A DNA stretch of 64,000 bases from the NCBI GenBank assembly GCA_944548615.1, contig OX155961.1, positions 18,479,334-18,543,333 on the forward strand. The letters are read 5' to 3'. The notes below the pieces were generated by a model. It was given only the letters and a program-made list of their open reading frames with translations. It ran no database searches and was not told the origin of the DNA. The DNA is from Micropterix aruncella (taxonomy: Eukaryota > Arthropoda > Insecta > Lepidoptera > Micropterigidae). Shown here one piece after another: positions 48,849-60,456 of the stretch. Both the position numbers and the translations under genes were made by a program. The first letter of the stretch is position 1. The number at the start of each line of letters is the position of its first letter.

Positions 48849-50039
48849 CGCGTCCCTTGTTAACCGCGAGTGAATCCAGACTGTAGAATTGCACTATATT
48901 CTTATAAATTTATTATTGAATTATTATTTAGAGGTGAGAAAATTTTAAAATATGTTGACACTTAGAATGTAAATTTCGAATTCAAACAGAAGACTAATCA
49001 ATGTTTAAAACTATGACTGCTATCTATCTATGCATTTATTTCGATTCATTATTAATATTATTTATATTTTATTGTATTTATTACGACATTATATTATTAT
49101 TATTCAATTTGATTATTTCACCATTTACTGAATGTTATTTTTCCAGCACACTACAGCTACAGTTACATCACAGTGCACTACACTACAGTTACATCACACT
49201 ACACTCAAATTACAATGTTTATTATTATTAGTTAATTTTTAATATTATTTGATACCTAGCATATTTAAAAAAATTAAGTATTCTAAAGTATGCACAAGCC
49301 ACTCTACTTGGTACGCTTGCCTTAGTACGGGCCTGGGCCTAGTTAGGCGGCGTTGATTTCAAAAAAATGTTGGTCTGCGGTGCTTTCTATTTTGCTATTA
49401 TTTACATTTAAGCCTATAATGTTAAACTTACAATGTACTGCCGTAAAAATGTTCTTTTCTTTAATAAATAAATAAATAAATAAAATGAAAATATCTACAC
49501 GTTCAACTATAAGTGCCTGTTAAAACGTAGTACGGCAATGAGCCATCTAATACCGTGTATTATATAATCAATGATCACATACCTCCTGGTAATACTGCTG
49601 GCCAATTTATCAGCAGTGCTGCCTGCTTATAACATGTAAATATCATCCCCTGAGAAATTAGAACTGAAAACTGTAGTCTATTACATATCATCCCTTATGG
49701 AAACTATTCAGGTTCTAACTTTCTCGTGACATTTCAAATTTAATGTCATATTATTATCTTGGTTGTTGAGTGAGAGTGATCAACATGAGCATTTGATAGG
49801 TGGCAATAAGAAGGCAATGGACGCTCGCGAAGCCATAACTTTCGCGTCGCGATCGCAAGTAACCCCCGCTAATCACTTCCCCCGTCACCCCTCTACACTT
49901 TCCTTTCCTCTGCTGTAAGCTGGGCACAGACGATATCTTACGTAATCATCAGGTAAGCTTTTGTGTGACGATCCTGATGCATTTTCCCAATGCAATGTAC
50001 CACACAAATACAATTCAACTACCCTGATACTGATAGTAT
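48849..50039. other. No gene; retroelement tail at 49440-49485
   Basis: An (AATA)n tract at 49463-49485 follows sequence with 'ttctttaataaa', typical of a LINE 3' end (plus strand). Short tandem acagttacatcacactacac-like repeats lie at 49150-49205. Nothing else recognised. Confidence 0.45.
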
Positions 50040-50440
50040 TGTGACCGCACTTCAGTGTGTCTGTGTTCGTCTGTGTACGTCTGTGTGAATTTCTCCACGA
50101 TAGCGCCTAAACGCTTCATCTGATTGAGCTAAAATTCGGCATGCAAGTATCATTTGGTCATGGCAAGAGTTGAAAAGTTATGGTTGAAATCGGACCACCA
50201 GAGGGCGCGCTAGTCATACTTCAATCTCAAAATATTGGACTTAGAGACTTGAAATTCGGTACATATATATTATGTTGGGCCGAAATCACATTTTGATTTT
50301 TTTGTTGATATATCTAATATACATGCGACACAAATAATATTTATATTCCGCCATACAAAAGTATGGGGGAATCACAAATTTAAATTTGACGTCCTTGGCT
50401 AATTGCCGGGAAAATGATGGGGTGACAAAATCGATTTGTT
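50040..50440. repeat. Dispersed repeat family Q, copy 2
   Basis: Carries gtctgtgt repeats, 'cacgatagcgcctaaacgct', 'accaccagagggcgcgct', 'gggccgaaatcacattttga', 'gccatacaaaagtatggggg' and 'gatggggtgacaaaatcgat'. Longest copy in the window. The last block resembles sequence beside the poly-G runs at 42.1 and 43.2 kb. Confidence 0.7.
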
Positions 50441-50499
50441 TTACATTCCCGGCCCACCAGCCGTCTAGCAGGGAAAGTATTGTGAACGCCCTAAAATTC

Positions 50500-50810
50500 A
50501 TTTCGAGATAAAGACAGAAATATCAATTTTGAGCTCCCCTGAGACGATTAAGGCCACTTTCAGATTGGTGTGTCTGTGTGTCTGTGTGTTCTGTGTCTTC
50601 ATACACGATAGCGCCCAAACGATTAATTCGATTGAGCTGAAATTCGGTATGCAGGCATAATGTAACCATGACAAGAGATGAAATGATTGTGGTTGAAATC
50701 GCTCCACTAGAGGGCGCTTTAGTCATATTTCAATTTCGAAATATCGGGCTTGGAGACTTGAAATTTGATACATACTCGTAGATGCCTTGTTGGGCCGAAA
50801 CGACGTAGGT
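50500..50810. repeat. Dispersed repeat family Q, copy 3
   Basis: Direct neighbour of copy 2 in the same orientation: gtgtctgtgtgtctgtgtg, 'gatagcgcccaaacgattaa', 'ccactagagggcgctttag' and 'gttgggccgaaacgac'. Confidence 0.7.
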
Positions 50811-51289
50811 AAACTACGAAACATAAGGAAAAGTAATATATATAGCGGAATTACATCAATTTAATTAAATGATTATTTTCAACTAATTTACAAAGATACC
50901 AGATAGATAGGTAAGCAAAATACTTAACAAGAAACCATATACAGGTAAAACTGTATATCAAGAAGAAACGGTCGTCTATCACTGTGATTAAAGGCGATAC
51001 AATGCTGTTAAGCGGGGTAAATCCCGGTTATCTAAGACCCTTTTTAACATTACCTAGCATTGAAATTAGCGTAGATAAAGTAGCGATAGGTGAGGAAGTA
51101 TCTGAGCCACCAAGTGCCCGCATGGTTAGAATTTGTTGTCTTGAGGAGCCCAGAAGAGAGGCAATGCTGAGAAAATATTTCTTTTCGGGGGTTTTCTAGA
51201 CATATACAATTCCAGCTGGAGATTTGAAAATCGTCCGAAGTAAATTTAAGGCCCGAGCAACCATGAAAAGATGTATTTATAAGTAGGGC

Positions 51290-51785
51290 TGTTCTGGAAG
51301 CTAAGCCATATCTTTCCGTCACAAATACCGCAAGATCTCAAGACGAAAGTCTATAATCAGTGCGTATTGCCAGATATCACATACGGCACTTAGACATAGT
51401 CGCTAACTACTAGCCTCATGTATAAGTTTCAATTCGCACAAAGAGCCTAGAAGAGACCTATGCTTGGAGTTCCACTGCGTGATAGAATCAGATACGAGGA
51501 AACCTGCAAAACAACACACACAGACATTGTAACATGATCAAGTTGAAGTGTGAAGGGGCAGGCCATATTGCTCACAGAAACGACAACCGTTAGGTAATAA
51601 AGGTTTTGGAATAGCGAGCACGAACCGGTAGTGTAGGACGGCCCCATACAAGATAGACCGATGAGATTGCCGCGGTCGCATCAAGTAGGTGGATGAAGGC
51701 GGCTCAAGGTCGTTCGTAAACTATTCTATGAGGAAGACTTATGTCCAACAAATGTTATCTACCAGCTGATGATGATGATGATGAG
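51290..51785 (+). pseudogene. Degenerate RTE/jockey-type LINE 3' end with (GAT)n tail
   Basis: Broken plus-strand frames read 'YNQCVLPDITYGT' (like the QcvLPvlTYG motif after the palm of RTE-type reverse transcriptases), 'RPMLGVPLRDRIRYEETC' and a W/R-rich end. It ends in tgatgatgatgatgatga at about 51766-51785, a tail type seen in RTE elements. Several stops. The plus and minus sides before 51290 show nothing else. Confidence 0.65.
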
Positions 51786-53158
51786 CTGGTGTATGCGTGG
51801 CTTAATCTCTAGCGTATCTGAAATTATTATCTGCGATATTCTGGAATATTCCGGTCGATGGCGTAATTATCGAATTCCCACACGTGTGCAGTTTGAGGCA
51901 TTAACGGCTTTAATCGGCCTGGTCGTTAGCAACGGACCCGATTCGGACCCCTCCACTCCACGATGAGATAGCTAGCCCGAATTCCACGCGCGACATCTTG
52001 CGTGCACACGTGAGCGCCGAACAAGAAAGAAATAGCTGGAGACGTCTACACGATTTAACCCTTAATGGTTGAAATGGATCTTAATGACCAAAACAAATTA
52101 AACAGCGTTTTTGCCCTCCCTTCCGGTCTAGGAGGAAGTAATAATATATTAAGGGAAGACGAGGGAGGAAATTATTGTAAACGCACAATTTTTCTTTTGT
52201 AGAGATATAGAAGGTGTCTATCTATCTGTGTGTCTGTGTGTATATTCCTCTGATTCAGTTGAGTTGATATAATCTGATTTGAGTCGAATTATGGTATGCA
52301 GGCATCATTTGGCCAAGAGTTGAAAAAATTGTGGCTGAAATCGAACCACCAAAATCGGCGATCATATTGGAGTTAGAACTTTGAAATTTGCCACACGGAT
52401 GCCATGTTGGGCCGAAATCACATTTTAAAATTTTGGTTGGAACGTCTCATATACAAGCTACATTAATAATATTTCAATTTCGCCATACGCCATCTATTGG
52501 CGCTTAGCCCAACCCAGCTCTTAGCTGAGAAACGAACCGCGCCGCCTGAGGCGTGGTAATGAAACCTAACCGTGTTCTCCGCCGGCCGAGAGGGCGCTCA
52601 TCGAATTGATTTATGAAATTAATTTTCAGCTAAAGTCCGTAATTGGATACTTGCTGCGCAGTTATGGGGTCACACAACCGATTCTTTTTTCGTATTTTCA
52701 GTTATCTAGTGTTATTTTTTTGTCGCGCATGCGAGAAAGCACATGCTACGAGGATTCACCTTTCCGTCTGAAGAATCTACGTGAATCTCTTTCTCATCTA
52801 TTTATAATTCGAAAGATAGTAAAATACTCAGCAAAAGTAATTTAGCCATCTTAAAATAGTCACTTCGAATTATTACGAAAATAACTACGCAATATTGGCA
52901 AAACTAGAAAAGAAGACATTGGATATGGAGGCAATGGAGATCTAGCTGAAGGATAGATTATCAGTCATGAAACCAGGTAAGAAAATAATGGGTTTTATGT
53001 ATGTAGGAGGATCAAATTTGAAATTGCTTTTTAGGACGATGTATTAAATAGAAGTCTTATTCTATTAATGAGAAAATATAAAAACACATTATAAAATACC
53101 TGAATGATCAATTCATTTATAAATCCATATACTATATATGATACCCGCAGTTAAATAC
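51786..53158. other. No gene; family Q copy 4 inside
   Basis: A 65-codon plus frame at 51769-51966 is unassigned. Family Q copy 4 lies at about 52195-52460 ('gagttgaaaaaattgtggct', 'gggccgaaatcacattttaa'). The rest is AT-rich. Confidence 0.45.
52195..52460. repeat. Dispersed repeat family Q, copy 4
   Basis: Shares tgtctgtgtgtatattcctc, 'ggtatgcaggcatcatttgg' and 'atgttgggccgaaatcacat' with copies 2 and 3. More diverged at the 5' side. Confidence 0.65.
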
Positions 53159-53160
53159 AC

Positions 53161-53447
53161 GGCCCGGTGGCATAGTGGTTAGGTCGCCTGATCTTACATT
53201 GTAAGGTCCCAGGTTCGATTCCCGGCTGGGTCACCATTTTCGGTTGGGATCAAATTAACGGAATTGCATTTTCAATTCTGTCGATCGAATGCAATAACAA
53301 GACACACACAGACATATTATACGCACACATACATATAAGACGTCATAGTAGGGTTGGTTATAAGAGATTTTCATATGACAATAAACCCGCTCATTGTGAC
53401 ATTTTCACAATAAAGAGAATAAACAAACAAATAAACAAACAAATATT
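53161..53447 (+). mobile_element. tRNA-derived SINE
   Basis: The first 74 bp are tRNA-like: A box TGGCATAGTGG (53168-53178) and a perfect B box GGTTCGATTCC (53212-53222). The anticodon stem-loop is not sound, since cttacattgtaag leaves only 3 loop bases. A tRNA-unrelated body with a CA-rich stretch follows, then an AAAC/AAAT tail to about 53447. This is SINE structure, not a functional tRNA gene. The parent tRNA cannot be named with confidence, and no clear target duplication was seen. Confidence 0.85.
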
Positions 53448-54751
53448 GGCCTGACAACCGCCGTTGTGGGTGTCTAGATTTATAGCCATTTTTATACTTA
53501 GATTTAATAAGTTTAATAGTAATTGGCTAATATATTTACATTTCGCTTTTAAATCACTGGCTCTTACGTTACACCCTGGACCCTTGTTGCTATTTAGTTC
53601 TTCTATTATATTTACTGTGTGTCTGAGAGTCGATGCAGATAAACATCGCTTAATCGGAAGATACGCTCCCCTTCCCTACAGTTAGAGTCATTATGCAAAA
53701 TATTCTCACCGTTAATGTTAATATTTATTGCAAATTCGTTCCTAGTAGTGACAGTTCCTTTTTTCTCTATATGTTTTATTATTCTATCGTTTATAATCAA
53801 TTATGTGTTACTCTTTTTCCGATAACTTTTATTCTTGTGTTGTGTATTACTAAATTTGTTGCGAAGATTGTTGCAACAAGAACACGCTTACCAACTTCTT
53901 TGAGTATCGTGTATCTTAACCCGCTTTCGGCGGATGGTCATAGTTTGTCTAAATTCTCTTTTAGGTTATTAGGTTTGGTTGTCCGTAAGCTAAAGCATTT
54001 TCGCAATGTCCAGTTTATGCATACATTGTACAATTAAATTGTGAACAGTAGATTGGAAAAGAATGCAGGTATATGGAACCCGCATGAGAATTTTTATATC
54101 AGTATGTTAGAAAAAAATCCAAAAATGTTTCTTACGTTTCGTATACTTTAAACAATACGGATAGTATCCTTACTTATACCATTGATTATATTACTTTGTA
54201 TAATCAATACTTATACCCTAATAGTGTTTTTAATAAGCATGGTGATCCTCAAATTGCTCAGAGAAATGCTCACCATGGCCTACATTTTTATGTTGATCCA
54301 GGGCGGAGTGGATAATTCTAGCAAGCAAGCCAAGGTTTGTCTCTTTGTTCCGGATAATTGTAATCAAGCTAGTTCATATACTCTATTTGCGGAGCCGTCC
54401 TCGCGAACCAACCAAATTTGGTGCAGTCTGCTTAAGCGTTTCTTGTGGCACATAAATTCGCTTTTTTCGACAGCGTCAAACCTGGATATTTTTACGGAGA
54501 GCCCATATATATTCATGTTGTGGGCATTGCACTACTTGTTTATGCCTGAATGAGATCGTTTGTGTTTATTCGCTATGTATTCTGTTTTATTTATTTTATA
54601 TTTATAATTCTTGAACTTGCATATTTAAAACATATTGTGGGTGTACTTATACAACATTATATTTCTTCCATGCATGTTTATGTTTATATTATATCTCAAT
54701 GAATTGGTCCTAACTGTTATGTTGAATTGTTTATGAAATGAAATAAATACA
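53448..54751. other. Unassigned, AT-rich with long plus-strand frames
   Basis: Plus-strand frames at 53464-53685, 53693-54037 and 54182-54553 are open but hydrophobic and of T-rich composition. None matches a family I recognise. The segment 53855-53960 (gttgcgaagattgttgcaac ... ggatggtcatag) recurs at 55515-55600 and, worn, at 57440-57485, so it belongs to the repeated unit described next. Confidence 0.45.
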
Positions 54752-55188
54752 TAGTAAATTTACTATTGCTCTTCAGGTTATTATATTGCTCTCAAGGATC
54801 GTCTTCCGTCGGGGCATTTAGGCATTGCGGTGCGTCTGGTGCCGGAGGATTTGCGAATATATGCCGCTGATTTCATTTCGTCGCCCTCATATTCCGTGCG
54901 TGGATCGTAAAAAGACGGCCATGTTTTATTCATGGCCATGGTTGGCGCGGCGCTGCGCGCGAACGCGCGAAGAACGGCGGGGGCGCGCGACCAACTTTTA
55001 AGTGGCGCCGATTACCACTATCCCGCCGAATGCTCACTAGTTGTGGAATCTCCGATATTTGATGCCCTCTCCCCCTCACCCTCGATTCCCTGCCTCCCCC
55101 CCCCCCATTATTCAAAAATATTATTATCAATATCATTGCCTTAGGAGCTTACAGGTAGATCTCGCATATACTATATTTTTGCAATTGG
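54752..55188. repeat. CpG-rich ~437-bp unit, copy 1 of 3
   Basis: Three direct copies (54752-55188, 55971-56407, 57485-57920) share the block order: aatttactattgctctt; an AT-poor core with gaggatttgcgaatatatgc, gatttcatttcgtcg and cgcggatcgtaaaaag; a CpG-dense centre (ggcgcggcgcggcgcgcgaa); 'aagtggcgccgattaccact'; a C-run of 8-11; and an AT-rich end. Copy 1 has a short deletion in the CpG centre. On the minus strand it encodes MNKTWPSFYDPRTEY (54933-54781 open). Confidence 0.9.
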
Positions 55189-55970
55189 CACCATTCTTCT
55201 TCAACGACCGCTATTCGCTGCATTACTTGTATTTCCTCATATTTGCCAAACATCATTTAAACGGCTTCAATGATGGCATTAATCTACTTGGCTAGGTCAG
55301 AATATCTTTGGGGGTCTTATCCTCCATCATCCCTCAAAATAACCCTTGAAGTCTTGAGAGTTCTTTTTGGAGCTCTGATGTACATAAGTATGCTCGTACT
55401 GGCTCGTGTCAGTGATGCCTCTGGCGAATAAAACGACAATTCTGGGCTACGAGATCCGTGTTTGGTAGCGCATACAGGTAGCGCATACTGCTCATGCTTT
55501 GTTTTCTTTTTCAATTTGTTGCGACGATGATTGCAACAATGATACGCTTGCAAGCTTTCTACGAGTATCGTGTCTCTCACCCCTTTTTAGAAGATAGTCA
55601 TAGTGAATTTACCACACCAAAATCGCTTCAAATCTCGAAAGTTGCTTATGAGCGGAAAACAACAGCTTGATGGCAGTCTACCATCGAACGGCATAACTCA
55701 ATAGAAAGCTCCACTTGGCGAGGATATTACGGAACATATAGCACCGAGGTCCTATCTTCCCTATATGTCGATCTAATCTCGTTCGCTGGGGCTACACGGA
55801 CAACCCAATATGTACATGTGGAACGCTGCAGGATGAATACCACCTCCCATCCTGCTCTCAATAGTCAATCTCCATCACACACCTACAAGAGGCAAACGAT
55901 AAGGCCATCCAGTCCACATATTTTTGGAAAGATTTGTCCTAACCTGGCCCAGACACGTTAACGAATGAAG
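55189..55970 (+). pseudogene. Worn LINE C terminus between unit copies
   Basis: At about 55760-55860 the plus strand reads 'LVRWGYTDNPICTCGTLQDE', 'YHLPSCSQ', a C-x-CG.lQ...H....C knuckle typical of LINE C-terminal ends. Frames on both sides carry stops. 55515-55600 repeats 53855-53960. Confidence 0.5.
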
Positions 55971-56407
55971 AAATTTACTATTGCTCTTTATGAAGAGTTA
56001 GAAAAATAGGAGAGAATTCGTCTTTCGTAGGGCTGTTTAGGCTTGGCGGTGCGCCCGGAGGATTTGCGAATATACGCCGCTGATTTCATTTCGTCGCCCT
56101 TATATTCCGTGCGCGGATCGTAAAAAGAGGGCCATGTTTTATTCATGGCCGTCGTTGGCGCGGCGCGGCGCGCGAACGACGCGAAGAACGGCGGCGGCCC
56201 GCGACCAACTTTTAAGTGGCGCCGATTACCACTATCCCGCCGAATGCTCACCAGACGTGGAATTCCCGATATTTGATGCCGGTCCCCCCCCCTCCCCCTT
56301 CCTCCCATACCTTCGACCCCTGCCCTCCCCCACTCATTCGAACATATTATTATCATTATCTTAGGAGCTTGCTAGGAGCTCTCGCACATATTAATATTCT
56401 CGCAAGA
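55971..56407. repeat. CpG-rich ~437-bp unit, copy 2 of 3
   Basis: The minus-strand frame is open across the whole core from 56356 to 55988: 'VSIRRDSGNRRHLKVGRG', a proline/alanine stretch, then 'MNKTWPSFYDPRTEY' and 'DEMKSAAYIRKSSG'. This frame is also kept in copy 3. Whether it is translated is unknown. Confidence 0.9.
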
Positions 56408-57484
56408 TTTACCTTTTGAATATCCTATATCGTCGGTGATGCTGCAATACGTGCTATGTTAAAGAAAACAGATGTTTTGTTGACAAACTAGTCAAAATCA
56501 TATTTACACAAATCGCACATAAGTCAAATGTTTAAAACCAATCGGAAAGTCAGTTTTTCTTCGTGCGCCAATATTTGTTTTGTATATCGATTGCGACATT
56601 GTTATATTGAAAATAGTTCTGGCAGCTGTCAGTTTTGGAGTGCGTTTTAAGGGGTGCTTCCTCTTATTTTGCTATAGTATTCGTCCTGAAAATAAAAAAT
56701 CCGTTTGTGAATGATTTGGTCCATTGAAATATCACCTAGAAGCATCAATTAATATTAAGGGAAAAATTTAAGGAAATTGACATATTTTTTTATTTTTTTA
56801 TTTTTATTTTATTTTATTTCTGGAAACATACAGCGCATACAATTGACATACACGTGCAAACATAATGTAGAAAAAAAGAAAAACATTACGCCGATAATCG
56901 TTTCCTACGAAAGTGTTTCCGCATATTTACACATTTTAATTTCGGCATATTACACTTAAAAAATAATTGTAAAATAAACTAAATTCATATTAAATATAAA
57001 ATTAATATAGTAAACCGATGGGAGAGGTAGGGAATTGGTTAACCACGGAAATTATTATCGTGGTTAAATATGTTAAGTTCGTTAAATCCTTTCATACCAA
57101 CCGACCATTATAGTCGGTCTTTTGTTAAATGGAGGTACGTAAAAAGCTTAAGATCAGATTATATTGAGTTAGCATCCCGCATTCCCACAAGCACTTACAT
57201 GTAAATACACCCAACAGATACACACATACACACACCCTCGCATTCACACACACACACACACCCCTACACATACATACACACATACGCTCTTCATCCAACA
57301 AATACCCATCAACGGCCACATTCACACACATAACGAACTTGCTTATAAATTTGAAATCCTCCTTTGTTTTCTTTGTATTATGTAGCATATTTTGCATTCC
57401 TTATTAATACTGTAAATAGTTTATTACATTGTGCGGCGATAGGTTGCAACAAGTTCTTTCGCCTAGCTTTCAGCGGACCACCAT
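56408..57484. repeat. Spacer with segment repeated at 59.6-60.25 kb
   Basis: 'gcagctgtcagttttggag', 'gggtgcttcctcttattttg' and 'gaatgatttggtccattgaa' (56620-56745) recur at 59600-59740. 'agatcagattatattgagtt' with 'agcatcccgcat' and a CA-rich run (57150-57290) recurs at 60063-60165. With the CpG unit these form a longer, decayed tandem duplication. No gene. Confidence 0.7.
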
Positions 57485-57920
57485 AGTGAATTTACTATTA
57501 CTTTTCAGGAAGAGTTAGAAAATAGGACGTAGGATCGTTTTTAATCGGGGAATTTAGGCGCTGTGGTGAGTCTGATGCCAGAGGATTTGCGAATATATGC
57601 CGCTGATTTCATTTCGTCGTCCTCATATTCCGTGCGCGGATCGTAAAAAGACGGCCATGTTTTATTCATGGCCGTCGTTGGCGCGGCGCGGCGCGCGAAT
57701 GACGCAAAGAACGGCGGCGGCCCGCGACCAACTTTTAAGTGGCGCCGATTACCACTATCCCGCCGAATGCTCACCATCGCGGAATCTCCGATATTTGATG
57801 CCCCCTCCATCATACCCTCGACTCCCCCCCCCCCTGCCCTCCCCTTATCATTCGAACATATCATTATCATCGCTTTAGTAGCTCGCTAGGTGCTCTTACA
57901 CATACCAATATTTTCGCAAG
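57485..57920. repeat. CpG-rich ~437-bp unit, copy 3 of 3
   Basis: As copy 2, with the minus frame open from 57870 to 57541. Differences to copy 2 are mostly single bases and C-run length. Confidence 0.9.
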
Positions 57921-58119
57921 ATATACGCTTACAATATCCTATATCATCGGCAATACAGCAATATGTGCTATGTTTTAAAAAAAAAACCACAATGAAAGAG
58001 TAGTCAGAATGATATTTCATGCAAATGTCAAATACGTGATATATCTAAAACCAAGCAAATACCACTTTTATTTTTTTAATAATTTTTTTAAACGTGTTAG
58101 ACACTTCAAATCATTAATT

Positions 58120-58429
58120 ATTTCTTAGTTTCTTCGTGAACTAAAATATGATCTTAGTTCAACCGAACGAGACAGAGCGATATGTTAGAACGAAATATGA
58201 ACTATCGTCGATTTTTCCGCACCGAAACTAACTGTCAAACTTATAGATGCCCAATTAAGTTTGAACACATTTCGTGTGGTGTAAGATTTAGGTGCTTTGT
58301 AGCTGGGTAGTTTTAATGCAAAATAATGACAACCGTTCATTTCACATTTCGCTCTGACGTACTGCTCTGTCTCGTTCACATGGAATAATTTCCGATTTAA
58401 TTTCAAGAGAAACGCAATCGAGCCCATTA
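58120..58429. mobile_element. TIR MITE, family M1, copy 2 (reverse)
   Basis: Inverse of 31642-31925: 'cgaacgagacagagcgatat' on the left, 'tgctctgtctcgttcacatg' and 'gagaaacgcaatcgagccc' on the right. The arms pair with each other, about 300 bp in total. Confidence 0.75.
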
Positions 58430-58913
58430 TAAACGTATCCAAATATTATCTAACCTTTTTTTTACTACTGGGTACTACAATTTTGACAACATTTATGTTA
58501 CAGTTTGAGGCATACGTCGCGCAATTCAGTTAGTCAAAAATCGAAAACAAATCCAAACAAATTTATTTATTTGACTCGTATTCACCAGACGACTTGTTTT
58601 GCTCCTGTACCCCCGGGAATTTGGTTTGAAATTTATTTTGAATGAAACGAACACGGCCAACGCGAAATTCGCTGAACTTTTTGTACGTCATACTTTTAAC
58701 ACATAAACCGTCACAGAGAAAGAAAAGCTAGTACTGGCTAGTCCCGCCTACTTTTATTTTAAAGACGTGTTGAAAAGAAAGAAAGATCAGTGTTGCCACT
58801 CGCGCGATTCCGATTCCTGAACTATTTTAATTTTTTTTTTGCTACGCATTTGAACTTTTGCCTGGCTGGTTGGTGCGACTGATGCCTCAGCCCGTACATA
58901 CTATACAGCCGTT

Positions 58914-59348
58914 ATCCGGCATTAACCGGCATCCTTGACATTGGTAAATCAGTACGAGCAAACATAAAAAAATGATTAAAGTTTTGTGAAAAATCAAAAA
59001 AAAACTTTTTTTTGGGTAACATTTCAATTAAAATTTGACAAGCGTTGAGCACGCAGCGGCATCTAGTGGTAGGTAAAATATCATTAATAACAATATTTGC
59101 GATATTTAACCTACCGCTAGATAGCGCAGCGCGCTATCTAGCGGTAGGTTAAATATCGCAATATTTTTTTATATCGCAATATTTTATTAAATATATTTTT
59201 CCAATAATACATTTTTGATATTTAAAAAAAAAATATAATGAAAAAAATATGTTTGTTTTTGTTTTTTTCCACATTTTTTTGTCAAACGTTGCTTATTTGC
59301 TTGTACTTCACCCACTTCAAGGATGCCGGTTAATTCAAACTCAACCTG
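58914..59348. mobile_element. TIR MITE, family M2, copy 2
   Basis: The right end ttcaaactcaacctg and the block cacccacttcaaggatgccg match copy 1. The left side begins at 'attaaccggcatccttgaca', so the outermost bases are lost or changed. The centre contains a perfect hairpin at 59099-59159. Confidence 0.75.
59099..59159. repeat. Perfect 29-bp hairpin inside MITE M2
   Basis: gcgatatttaacctaccgct... pairs exactly over 29 bp with ...agcggtaggttaaatatcgc, separated by 3 bases (agc). The first copy of the MITE has only a looser version, so this palindrome arose in or was converted in this copy. Confidence 0.9.
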
Positions 59349-60456
59349 TGTAGGTATTTACCTAATTCCTCGATTGCTAAGAAATGCCGATACCGTACTT
59401 TTTAGTTGTGCTAATTTCACTGTCTAAATATCTACTTCTAGCTCAGTCAAACATAGTGCATTGAGGGTACGAAGCGTGCGTCCAATGTAGCAGTATTGAA
59501 CGATCTTAGTTACAGCTCGCGGTAACGCGAACAATACGTGAATCCTATAGCACGACGTGTTACGTCCATCGGGTGCGACATTATATTGCAAGTATTTGTA
59601 TGTCAGCTGTCAGTTTAACAGTGTATATTAACGGGTGCTTCCTCTCAATTTTAGCATAGTATTAGCCCTGGAAATAAAAAAATTAGGTCCTGTGGTGAAT
59701 GATTTGGTCGCACTGAAATATCATCCAGGAGCGGAAGGATTTAACGAAATTGACACCACGACAATAGTCGGTCATTTGTTAAAAGGACATAAGTTCTTAC
59801 TTATTCTATACTTATTTCTAAAATTTTTAATTTTTGTTTTGATAATTTTTAAGGATATTAATTTTTGTACTGATAATTTTTGATAATTTTGTAAATCATG
59901 AGATACGGCACATAGGCAATTATAAATTAAGCATGCTGAGTACGCATATAATATTATACCCTAATAAGAAACAAAGTAAAAATGTTAGCGATAGCCATGT
60001 AATATTAGAGTATTGTTTGTGTACCTTTTATAATAAATAAATAAATAAATAAGTAAAAAGCTGAAGATCAGATGATATTGAGTTAGCATCCCGCATACAG
60101 ATACACGCACACACACATACGATCCTCACACAAATACAAACTAGCATCCACATACACACATATAGCGAACTTGGTTAAAAATTTAAAATTATTTTTGGTT
60201 TTCTTTTTATTATGTAGCATATTTTACATTCCACTTATAATATATTGTTAATAATTTAACAAATCATTGGTTTTGCGATCGATATATAATATGTATTATA
60301 AATAAATACAAACGGAGCTGCCATGGAATTCACCGGCCGGAGTCGGGCCCATCATAATACTATTTTTTTTACACTTCTGGGGGGTGAGCAGTGGATTCCG
60401 GACTTACGAACCGGCTGTCGTAGGTTTAGGACAGCTGTCTTGCCACATGTGAGCGT

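Larger units (their letters stand above)
57921..60359. other. Third-unit spacer with two MITEs; no gene
   Basis: It contains MITE M1 (58120-58429), MITE M2 (58914-59348), the repeated block 59600-59740 and a CA-rich run at 60095-60165. (AATA)n lies at 60030-60050. An 82-codon plus frame at 59635-59883 coincides with the repeated block but is not recognised. Confidence 0.5.

Noticed and set aside
53161..53234. A tRNA gene
   Set aside because: A and B boxes are good, but the anticodon arm is broken and a SINE body with an AAAC/AAAT tail follows.
53464..54553. A membrane-protein gene from the hydrophobic plus-strand frames
   Set aside because: The frames are short, T-rich, in different phases and partly inside a repeated unit; no splice structure or conserved motif was seen.
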